Origin: Thaumasiovibrio sp043421945
GTDB lineage: Bacteria > Pseudomonadota > Gammaproteobacteria > Enterobacterales > Vibrionaceae
DNA: 52,576 nucleotides
Reading direction: 5' to 3'
Assembly: GCA_043421945.1 (NCBI GenBank)
Contig: JBHOGO010000023.1
Span: 1-52,576 of the forward strand
Shown: positions 46,346 to 52,576 of the stretch, piece after piece
Layout of the letters: the number at the start of each line of letters is the position of its first letter
How positions within the stretch are numbered: position 1 is the stretch's first letter
Notes under the pieces: model-generated
What the model was told of the DNA's origin: nothing
The model's input: only the letters and a program-made list of their open reading frames with translations
The model's database searches: none
Made by a program: the position numbers and the translations under genes

Positions 46346-46954
46346 TTAGCCTAACCCATTAACATCGAGAAGTTGCAGAATCTGGTTTGTCTTCTCTATT
46401 GCTTCAATCAGGCTTGGTTTTGGTGTTTCAAACCACTCATCAGGGCGCAAATCACGACGCTCACGGACAGCATCAATAGCAGATTGTAATGTTGGATAAA
46501 GCTCAGGCTGCATACGATGCATATACAGTGAAGCAATCGCAACAGAGCGGCTTCGACCTCCACGGCAATGAATGAGCACATTGCCTTTTTCACGATTTGG
46601 GTAACTTGGCTTTTCAGGTAAACACTGCTTAAAAGCACCGTCCAGAATATAATATCCCGCCAAAATCATATGATGTGGATTTCCTGGGCCATCAATAAGC
46701 CCCATTTTATACGTACGTACGACTCCAGAACCAGTAGCAAGTCTGTCACCCTCTTCTGGTAAATAAGCATCTTCAACATAGTTGATATCAAGATTGACGG
46801 CACAGTTCACTAAAGTCGTAATACCGAACTCTTTATGTAACGCCTTATCACGCGCGGCATCATAGCCACCAAGATAAAGGTTCTGTCCTTCAGGGCCGAT
46901 ATTTTCAGCAACAAGGTGGAGTGCATCTCGTTCATAAACTGGAGCAATTTTCAT
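46346..46954 (-). CDS. Dual-specificity-type Cys phosphatase
   Basis: The protein has 202 residues with the Cys-phosphatase loop H129-C130-RGGRS-R136 and a candidate general acid Asp88 (GLIDGPGNPHH). No signal peptide or membrane segment is seen, so it is cytoplasmic. DSP-fold enzymes act on phosphoproteins, phosphoinositides or phosphosugars. Since it ends an operon of an ABC importer and an inositol-monophosphatase-family enzyme, a small-molecule substrate is more likely than a protein. This is inference. It follows the IMPase gene after 138 bp, with AAGGT as the ribosome-binding site. Confidence 0.85.
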   Translation of the reverse strand: MKIAPVYERDALHLVAENIGPEGQNLYLGGYDAARDKALHKEFGITTLVNCAVNLDINYVEDAYLPEEGDRLATGSGVVRTYKMGLIDGPGNPHHMILAGYYILDGAFKQCLPEKPSYPNREKGNVLIHCRGGRSRSVAIASLYMHRMQPELYPTLQSAIDAVRERRDLRPDEWFETPKPSLIEAIEKTNQILQLLDVNGLG

Positions 46955-47092
46955 ATTTTACCTTTCATTCTTTCATCGGGTTATTTGTTGGTTTAACACC
47001 GATACATCGATGAATACTTATCCGAAGTAGAGTCCGGCTAGACGTTATTTCAGCTAGCATCATCCCACTCGATTAATCTCTGTTAGCGTTCG

Positions 47093-47890
47093 CTACAGGG
47101 CTATACCTGATGCTTCGCTAATGGAGAGAGACAGCGGTTTGTTACTGGCCAAAACAGCCCCACCACTTACCCAATTTTTATTACGATAAAAATCGTTAAT
47201 TTCTCCACCAGCCTCTTTAACGAGCAACATGCCCGCCACGCAATCCCAAGGATTCATGTGACCTTCAACATAAGCATCTGTGCGGCCGCTAGCCACATAA
47301 GCCAGCGCCAATGCACCACACGCACTACGGCGAACATTCGAACCTAACTGAATAAAGTTTCCTAATGTCTGCATATAGCGATCATGCGAGATACGATTAC
47401 TCCACCCTAGCTCAACATTGGCAATCTCAAAGCTCGAAGTTTCAGAGACTGAGATAGGTTTATCATTGAGGGTGGCTCCCTCCCCTTTCTTCGCGACATA
47501 AAGCTCATCGTGGCAAGGATCGTAAATAATGCCAATCTGAGTATCCTCTCCACTGACAAAGGCAAGAACAATACAAAAATGAGGAATTGTACGGGCAAAG
47601 TTAGCAGTACCATCGATTGGATCGATAATCCAAGCATTCTCACCAACTTCCCCCCCCGTTTCTTCACCATAAACGTTATCTTGAGGCAGCTCCGCGTTTA
47701 AGCGTTGCTTAATCAATGCTTCAACCAACGTATCTGTTTCAGTTAAAAAGTCTTGTGGGCCTTTAAATTTAATCTGCTCAGGCGTCATCGCTTTAAAAGC
47801 ATTATGCGCAAGAGCCCCTGCTTCCTTAACGATTTTAATGCCGATGTCTAGGCGCAGTGTTATTTCCTCTGGGGAGAGAGTGGTTATCAT
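47093..47890 (-). CDS. Inositol-monophosphatase-family phosphatase
   Basis: This is a metal-dependent sugar-phosphatase-fold enzyme of 265 residues. The metal ligands are visible: Glu76/Glu77 in GEETGG, Asp90 and Asp93 in DPIDGTANF, and Asp216 in NPWDCVAG. The fold covers myo-inositol-1-phosphatase, PAP phosphatase, histidinol-phosphatase and arabinose-phosphate phosphatases, so the substrate is not fixed by motif. Its place after an ABC binding protein suggests that it dephosphorylates the imported ligand. It lies 57 bp after the binding-protein gene, with a hairpin in between, and does not look like housekeeping SuhB. Confidence 0.88.
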   Translation of the reverse strand: MITTLSPEEITLRLDIGIKIVKEAGALAHNAFKAMTPEQIKFKGPQDFLTETDTLVEALIKQRLNAELPQDNVYGEETGGEVGENAWIIDPIDGTANFARTIPHFCIVLAFVSGEDTQIGIIYDPCHDELYVAKKGEGATLNDKPISVSETSSFEIANVELGWSNRISHDRYMQTLGNFIQLGSNVRRSACGALALAYVASGRTDAYVEGHMNPWDCVAGMLLVKEAGGEINDFYRNKNWVSGGAVLASNKPLSLSISEASGIAL

Positions 47891-47921
47891 CTATTTTGTT
47901 CTCAAAGAAGGGAGTTAAACA

Positions 47922-47941
47922 GAGGCTGGGAAACCAGCCTC
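47922..47941 (-). other. Intra-operon hairpin between binding protein and IMPase genes
   Basis: An 8-bp perfect GC-rich stem (GAGGCTGG / CCAGCCTC) with a four-base loop lies 6 bp after the binding-protein stop. On the minus strand it is followed by TGTTTAAC, a weak T tract. Such hairpins often protect the upstream mRNA, so the binding protein is made in excess over the downstream enzymes. Confidence 0.65.
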
Positions 47942-47947
47942 AAACGA

Positions 47948-49075
47948 TTAACGAGTAAAGTGAATGCGCCAGAAATCAGCCCAATCTTGACGGTTGTCAA
48001 AGTCATCAAGGCCAGTTTCCGCGTTGTATTGAAGAATGTTGCTATATACCGCTTGTACACCAGACGCTTCTAATGGGTTTGGTGGAATTGCGGAATTACC
48101 AGATACCTTGCCATCAACGGTTTGATTTGAAATACCGTCTTCAGTCATCAGGAAGTGTAAGAATAATTTAGCGGTATTCTGCTTCTCTGTTTTGGTCGAC
48201 ATAACACCATAGCCCGGTGTAGACCAACCTACAAATGGCTCTAAACCTTCACAGATGCCAATTTTGACCTTACCACTTTTGACGTCTCGGTATTTAGCAG
48301 TAGACATCAAGCCAAAGAATGGGTCAGCTTGCCCTGGCGCACCAACGGCATCTCCTGCCGCTGAATCTGAATCCGTTGGTAGCGGGGAGTTTTCAGCAAA
48401 CGCTTTTACCCAAGCTGCTGTTGCTGATTTTTCTTCAGTTGATAATGGCTTACCAAAATGTGCTTCATAGGCTGCCGCCATAGCATCGTCGTGGTGCGAC
48501 TCCAATTGGTTAAACCAATCCAAGTAAGAGCCTTTGTTCAATGGATCTGGAATAGCAACTTTGCGGTTCCAATCAGCTTCTGTTAGCTCCCATAAGTTAC
48601 TCACTGGACAGCTATCATGCACTTCAGTGTTATATGTCCACACTGCAGGGTCCCCATAAACCACTAACGGGTTTTGAGCGTGCTCAGGGATATCTGCAGC
48701 CAGGGCTGGGGAGACCCAGCTATCAACCACACCCATTGGCATAAGCTGTGCCATCGTCGCTGATGCATCACCTGTAATGACAACATCACCTTGAATGTTG
48801 CCAGCACGGAATTCACGAATAAGCATCTCGACTTGAGCAGAGCTACTAACTTTATTACCGACCACTTCAATACCGTACATTTCGGTGAAGTTATTTGCCG
48901 TTTCTACAATCTTACCTGATGGAGCATAAACAGTAATCGGCCCCTCTTGACGAGCAGCTTCAATTAACGCATCTAAATCAAACGATTCAGCGGCTAATGC
49001 AGTCAAGCTAGTAGAACCGAGTGCAACACTCAGTGCGACTTGTAACGTTTTTTTCATCATTGGCTTAGAAAACAC
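47948..49075 (-). CDS. ABC transporter periplasmic binding protein (Fbp/Afu-like family)
   Basis: This is a periplasmic binding protein of 375 residues with a signal peptide (KKTLQVALSVALGSTSLTALAA) cleaved near residue 29. The mature start resembles family-1 ferric, sugar-phosphate and phosphonate binders (GPITVYAPSGKIVETANNF). No adjacent Tyr pair, used by FbpA to hold iron, occurs anywhere in it. Two cysteines (in HDSCPVSN and GICEGLE) may form a disulfide. The GTG at 49075 follows AGGG at good spacing, while ATGs at 49060 and 49057 are alternatives with the same signal peptide. It follows the ATPase gene after 21 bp. Confidence 0.88.
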   Translation of the reverse strand: MFSKPMMKKTLQVALSVALGSTSLTALAAESFDLDALIEAARQEGPITVYAPSGKIVETANNFTEMYGIEVVGNKVSSSAQVEMLIREFRAGNIQGDVVITGDASATMAQLMPMGVVDSWVSPALAADIPEHAQNPLVVYGDPAVWTYNTEVHDSCPVSNLWELTEADWNRKVAIPDPLNKGSYLDWFNQLESHHDDAMAAAYEAHFGKPLSTEEKSATAAWVKAFAENSPLPTDSDSAAGDAVGAPGQADPFFGLMSTAKYRDVKSGKVKIGICEGLEPFVGWSTPGYGVMSTKTEKQNTAKLFLHFLMTEDGISNQTVDGKVSGNSAIPPNPLEASGVQAVYSNILQYNAETGLDDFDNRQDWADFWRIHFTR

Positions 49076-49096
49076 AGTGTTAACCCTAAATTAATA

Positions 49097-50263
49097 TCAG
49101 TGAGAATAAGTGACAGCACAGTTGCTGCTTAATATGTCATCGGCCTCAGTAATACGCTGGCCATCTTTATCGAAAATATGAAAATCACTTGGAGCGATAT
49201 GAATAAATACACTTTCACCATCACGGTAAGCGGGTGGGGTTTGTGTACAGACGTGCAAATGCTGTCCATCAACATCAAGCTCTAAGATCCAACTGCCACC
49301 GGTTGGTAAAGTGCTCGTGATCTTGCCACCGACACAAAGGTGATCACTAGGGACTTGTGCTCGGTCTTGAGATATCTGTAAACGCTCAGGTCGCATACCA
49401 ACCGCACTTTCTGACAAAGTCGCGGGGGTTAAGCGAGAAGTGATGGCTGATTCAAAGCGACGAGAGAGGTAATTCAATACCTCCGTATTGAGTAAATGAT
49501 GCTCGGTCAACGCCAGCATATTAATCGGTGGTGTACCGACAAATTCCGCGACAAAGCGATTCGCTGGTCGCTCGTAAATCTCATTCGGTGTCCCTACTTG
49601 CTGTAACTCACCTGCATTCATTACCGCAATCTTGGTTGCCAGTGCCATCGCTTCCCACTGGTCATGGGTAACAAAGACAATGGTGGAGTTGAATGCACTG
49701 TGAATGCGTTTTAGCTCCGTTCTCATTTCCAAACGTAAACGCGCATCTAAGTTAGACAGTGGTTCGTCCATCAATAAGATGTCCGGATTCACTGCAAGCA
49801 TTCTTGCGAGTGCGACACGCTGTTGCTGACCACCAGAAAGCTGTGAAGGATAGCGCCCACGGTATTGTTCAATACCTAGCGTTTTCATTACCTCTGCAAC
49901 TTTCTTGTCTCGAGTCGTTTTCTCTTCGTTACGCAAACGAAGCCCAAAATCGATATTTCGTTCAATGGTCAAATGTGGCCACAGCGCATAGCTTTGGAAT
50001 ACCAGACCAAGGTTTCGCTTTTCAGGTGGAACGAAAATGCCACTGCTTTTAGAGTCAACAAGGTTCTCACCCAGTGATAAGTCCCCGTTTGATAGGTTTT
50101 CTAAGCCTGCAATCATACGAAGTGTTGTTGTTTTTCCGCAACCAGAAGGCCCAAGCAGACACATGAATTCGCCATCGGCAATTTCAAGGTTTAAATTATT
50201 AACAGCGTTAGCTTGGCTATTGTCATAGCACTTATTTACATCTTGTAAGCTGATAGTCGGCAT
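49097..50263 (-). CDS. ABC transporter ATP-binding protein (Fbp/Afu/Pot-like)
   Basis: This is the import ATPase (388 residues). The Walker A GPSGCGKTT is at 38-46, followed by Q-loop FQSYALWPH, the signature LSGGQQQRVALARML, Walker B ILLMDEPLSNLDARLR and the switch His in FVTHDQWEA. A C-terminal TOBE-type regulatory region (about 285-375) has MRPERLQIS. Its ATG overlaps the permease stop by one base (TAATG), and the binding-protein gene follows 21 bp later. The sequence alone does not tell the substrate. Confidence 0.93.
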   Translation of the reverse strand: MPTISLQDVNKCYDNSQANAVNNLNLEIADGEFMCLLGPSGCGKTTTLRMIAGLENLSNGDLSLGENLVDSKSSGIFVPPEKRNLGLVFQSYALWPHLTIERNIDFGLRLRNEEKTTRDKKVAEVMKTLGIEQYRGRYPSQLSGGQQQRVALARMLAVNPDILLMDEPLSNLDARLRLEMRTELKRIHSAFNSTIVFVTHDQWEAMALATKIAVMNAGELQQVGTPNEIYERPANRFVAEFVGTPPINMLALTEHHLLNTEVLNYLSRRFESAITSRLTPATLSESAVGMRPERLQISQDRAQVPSDHLCVGGKITSTLPTGGSWILELDVDGQHLHVCTQTPPAYRDGESVFIHIAPSDFHIFDKDGQRITEADDILSSNCAVTYSH

Positions 50264-52092
50264 TAGTTTCCTAGTCCTTCTGCAAGGTTTGTTTTAGTCA
50301 GTTTCTGGGTCACATAAGTACCAACAAACGCAATGAAACAGATAATAAGCACGACGGCATTCGCGGCTTGCGTGTAGTTATAATCGACTAGACGCAATGC
50401 ATAAGTCGTTAATACATCCGTCGATGGAACGGCAAGAATGACAAATAAACTTAAGCCATTAATACCCGATATAAATGGCAACAATATTCCCGTCACAAGT
50501 GAGCCCTTTTGAATGGGAACAACAACCTTTCTCATGCGAGTAAACCAGCCTGCACCCGCCATTTGAGCGGCTTCCTCTGGGTCTTTGCCAAGCTGCATCA
50601 TGGCTGATATACCTGCGCGAGACGCATAGGGCATTTCATCTGCAATAAGCGCCAAAACAAGCAGTGTGACAGTGCCGTAAAGTGCAGGCATTGGACCACG
50701 GGGAATAGCGAACAACGTTAGGTAAGCGGCGGCAAATGCAATCCCTGGAACAAGATAAGGGAAAAAAGTAATTTGTCTTAGTAGCGTGCCAAGGCCTTTC
50801 AGTGGGCTGCGTACCACCACGTAGCCCACCAGCAACCCTAAAATCCCAGAGCAGACAGAAGCAATACCGACAATCCATAACGTATTCCAAACCGCATTCC
50901 ATAGTGCTGGAGAACGTAACACGCCATCACTCAGTGCTATGGTATTGAGTCCAGTACCGATCCAATAATCAAAGGTGAAGTTACTTAATTCGAAATTGCC
51001 TGGAATAATCATTAGCGTTGACAAAAACAGCGCGAGCAGTGGCATGACAACAGATGCGATGAAAACACTTGCTGCTAATAGCGTTGCAGGTAAACGGAAA
51101 CGGCCTAGAGGGCTATCTCGGTGCATGACACCTTTACTGCCAACAGTAACGAATTTACGCGCCTCTTTAAGCAACTTCGCATCAATGAGCAGAGAGACAA
51201 TACCGAAGAACATGATTGAAGCAGCCAGAACCGCAGCAACACCTGTTTGGCGAGATTCAATGCTACGATATAAAGAGGTCGACAATACGTTATAGTTAAC
51301 GGGTAAGCCTAAGATATAAGAGACACCAAACTCCCCAAGAACCTTTGCAAAAATGAGCACAATCGCTGACATAATGGCAGGCGTCATCAAAGGCATAATA
51401 ATTTTGAATGCAATCGTTCGACCGTTCGCGCCAAGAATACGCGCAGAGTCTTCTAGTTGAGAGTCAAATGAGCGCAGCGCATTCCCCAAAAGTAAAATCA
51501 CAAACGGGATATAATTCAAGGCTAAGATAATCGTGATTGGCACTTCGCCGTAGGCTAGCCAATCTGGCGTGGCAATACCTAAATTTTCAAGCCACCCCTG
51601 CTGACCACCTGTGGAGCGGTTCTTAAAAATGTTGGTCCATGCTAAGGCAAAAGTCCATGCAGGTAGCATGTAAGGCACGATAAGCGCTGTCGCAAACCAT
51701 TTTTTCCCAAACATATCACTACGGCTAACAAGCCAAGCCAATACACCACCCAAACTCACTGAAATCAAAATCACACTCAATGAGACTGACAGAGTATTCT
51801 TTAGAGGCTCCCAAAACAGTGACGATGAGATAGCCGAAAAGATTGTTCTATCGACGTAATAGTTTGTCCAAGCCCCAGTCGCTTCTCCAATTCGGCGTTC
51901 GTCACCAAATTGTACTTGTACGGCGTCAAGCAATAACGTCACAACAGGAACAGCAATAAAGTAAAGAAACACCATCGCGAGTACAACACCGATAAAGGTT
52001 GTTGGTGTCTGCATGACGAACTGAATATAGTAACGCAGCCTAGCCCACTTGCTCTGTGGTGACAGCATGATGTCTGATTGTAAAGAGTTCAC
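50263..52092 (-). CDS. ABC transporter permease, two fused membrane domains
   Basis: This is an inner-membrane permease of 609 residues with about twelve hydrophobic helices in two homologous halves. Both ATPase-coupling EAA-type loops are visible: DSARILGANGRTIAFKIIMP in the first half and EEAAQMAGAGWFTRMRKVVVP in the second. Fused permeases of this kind occur in FbpB/AfuB-type importers. I chose the GTG at 52092 because TGAGGTG stands just before it. An ATG at 52068 lacks a ribosome-binding site, and a TTG at 52128 would start inside the 20-bp palindrome. It is the first gene of the operon. Confidence 0.88.
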   Translation of the reverse strand: MNSLQSDIMLSPQSKWARLRYYIQFVMQTPTTFIGVVLAMVFLYFIAVPVVTLLLDAVQVQFGDERRIGEATGAWTNYYVDRTIFSAISSSLFWEPLKNTLSVSLSVILISVSLGGVLAWLVSRSDMFGKKWFATALIVPYMLPAWTFALAWTNIFKNRSTGGQQGWLENLGIATPDWLAYGEVPITIILALNYIPFVILLLGNALRSFDSQLEDSARILGANGRTIAFKIIMPLMTPAIMSAIVLIFAKVLGEFGVSYILGLPVNYNVLSTSLYRSIESRQTGVAAVLAASIMFFGIVSLLIDAKLLKEARKFVTVGSKGVMHRDSPLGRFRLPATLLAASVFIASVVMPLLALFLSTLMIIPGNFELSNFTFDYWIGTGLNTIALSDGVLRSPALWNAVWNTLWIVGIASVCSGILGLLVGYVVVRSPLKGLGTLLRQITFFPYLVPGIAFAAAYLTLFAIPRGPMPALYGTVTLLVLALIADEMPYASRAGISAMMQLGKDPEEAAQMAGAGWFTRMRKVVVPIQKGSLVTGILLPFISGINGLSLFVILAVPSTDVLTTYALRLVDYNYTQAANAVVLIICFIAFVGTYVTQKLTKTNLAEGLGN

Positions 52093-52110
52093 ATTCACCT
52101 CATAGAATCC

Positions 52111-52130
52111 TATTGCACAGCTGTGCAATA
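52111..52130. promoter_or_regulatory. Candidate LacI-family operator (20-bp perfect palindrome)
   Basis: TATTGCACAGCTGTGCAATA is a perfect inverted repeat 18 bp before the chosen permease start and just downstream of a -10-like TAGTAT. Its size and ATTG...CAAT ends resemble a symmetrical lac-type operator. A bound repressor here would cover the transcription start. The regulator gene at the far end of the locus is the obvious candidate. Confidence 0.7.
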
Positions 52131-52137
52131 AAGGTGA

Positions 52138-52193
52138 ATACTAGATTGACTAAATGAAAGTTTCATTGGAGTTCTGTGACATTACAGTGACAG
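52138..52193 (-). promoter_or_regulatory. Candidate PhoB-dependent promoter with Pho-box repeats
   Basis: Reading the minus strand, CTGTCAC (52193-52187), TGTA, ATGTCAC (52182-52176) matches the Pho box, two CTGTCAT-like heptamers 4 bp apart. In the same 11-bp register follow a weak unit CTCCAAT (52171-52165) and a good unit CTTTCAT (52160-52154). A -10-like TAGTAT (52143-52138) lies 10 bp beyond, the spacing typical of PhoB-activated promoters that lack a -35. Found by eye, not scored with a matrix. Confidence 0.6.
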
Positions 52194-52213
52194 GTCAAGC
52201 AAAGGCTAATAAG

Positions 52214-52282
52214 CAATAACCAATAACCAATAACCAATAACCAATAACCAATAACCAATAACCAATAACCAATAACCAATAA
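52214..52282. repeat. Heptanucleotide satellite (CAATAAC, almost ten copies)
   Basis: Nine perfect copies of CAATAAC run from 52214 to 52276, and a tenth copy lacks only its last base (CAATAA, followed by G). The array starts about 20 bp upstream of the Pho-box-like repeats. Such pure short repeats gain or lose copies by slipped-strand replication. Confidence 0.97.
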
Positions 52283-52576
52283 GGCTATACCATCTCATTC
52301 ACAAAACGCTACCTGATTACCACTAAAACTCAGTATTGATGGCTATACTTAGTAATAGGCGTTGAGTGAGGATATCATCATGGCTAAAAATCAAGTTCAG
52401 TTTCAAAAAGGCATTTCTATTCATAAGTTTATCTCTATGTATGGAGAAGAAGAGCAATGCCAGAAACGATTGTTTGAAATGCGATGGCCCTCTGGATTTC
52501 GTTGCCCTAACTGTGGTCATGACAAGTATTGCCAATTAAAGACACGTAATATCTATCAGTGTCATGGTTGTCACCA
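52283..52576 (+). mobile_element. Left part of an IS1595-type insertion sequence (boundary uncertain)
   Basis: Inferred from the transposase start at 52380. The octamer GGCTATAC occurs at 52283-52290 and again at 52341-52348, and the first may lie near the left terminal repeat. I cannot identify the inverted repeat or the target duplication without the right end, so the left limit is a guess. Confidence 0.4.
52380..52576 (+). CDS. IS1595-family transposase, N-terminal part (runs off window)
   Basis: The visible 65 codons start MAKNQVQFQKGISIHKF and include EEQCQKRLFEMRWPSGF and the zinc ribbon CPNCGHDKYC ... YQCHGC. This is the usual N-terminus of IS1595 (ISXO2-like) transposases. The catalytic domain lies outside the window. 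The ATG at 52380 has GAGG nine bases upstream. The frame is open to the window end. Confidence 0.88.
   Translation, partial: MAKNQVQFQKGISIHKFISMYGEEEQCQKRLFEMRWPSGFRCPNCGHDKYCQLKTRNIYQCHGCH

Noticed and set aside
47948..52092. Ferric-iron uptake system FbpABC
   Set aside because: The general family fits, but the binding protein has no adjacent tyrosine pair. The operon has phosphatases and Pho-box-like repeats, and I see no Fur-box-like sequence at the promoter.
52214..52282. CRISPR array
   Set aside because: The repeat unit is seven bases with no spacers. It is a simple tandem satellite.

Overview
This window looks like core chromosome of a gamma-proteobacterium of the family Vibrionaceae (Vibrio, Photobacterium, Grimontia or a close relative). 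Three things suggest this. The condensin genes are ordered cmoM-mukF-mukE-mukB beside elyC and a TfoX/TfoY-type regulator. The rne/rluC/yceF and yceD-rpmF-plsX-fabHDG-acpP-fabF-pabC-mltG-tmk-holB-tatD-ptsG blocks keep the enterobacterial order. RNase E has the long disordered tail found in this group. No database search was run, so genus and species are open.

Layout, left to right. (1) 1-9.2 kb: mukBEF and cmoM on the minus strand, divergent elyC, then a TfoX/TfoY-family regulator. (2) 9.4-12.1 kb: a stand-alone Lon N-terminal-domain protein, an HDOD protein and a LysO-type lysine exporter. (3) 12.4-24.8 kb: a long minus-strand block from yceD to ptsG that covers fatty-acid and phospholipid start-up, cell-wall, nucleotide and replication genes. 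Strong hairpins after acpP and fabF divide it. (4) 25-30.5 kb: yceF/maf, rluC and rne, the last with a long leader. (5) 30.6-38.8 kb: low-molecular-weight PTP, corrinoid adenosyltransferase, psiE, dcuB with a textbook FNR site, a CBS-pair protein, an AsmA-like protein, udk and the Fe-S carrier mrp/apbC. (6) 39-45.1 kb: metG, then the zinc cluster mepM-znuA // znuC-znuB around a Zur-like site. (7) 45.2-52.2 kb: the most interesting region. A LacI-family regulator converges on a five-gene minus-strand operon: fused ABC permease, ATPase, periplasmic binding protein, inositol-monophosphatase-family enzyme and dual-specificity-type Cys phosphatase. (8) 52.2-52.6 kb: a heptanucleotide satellite of almost ten copies, then the start of an IS1595-type transposase that runs off the window.

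The operon in (7) is my candidate for an undescribed system. Its promoter region has a 20-bp perfect palindrome just before the first gene, which could be the LacI-family operator. Upstream of that are Pho-box-like CTGTCAC-N4-ATGTCAC repeats in an 11-bp register that ends about 10 bp before a -10-like hexamer. Together with two phosphatases of unrelated folds and a binding protein with no adjacent tyrosine pair, this suggests phosphate-starvation-controlled import and dephosphorylation of a phosphorylated organic molecule, rather than the ferric-iron uptake that automatic annotation tends to assign to this ABC family. The substrate cannot be read from sequence. The heptamer array directly upstream may add copy-number-dependent (phase-variable) control.

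Other regulatory signals seen are a FadR-like site in the acpP promoter region and a structured spacer between lysO and ptsG. Most other genes are ordinary housekeeping genes with intact motifs. No tRNA, rRNA or CRISPR array was found.
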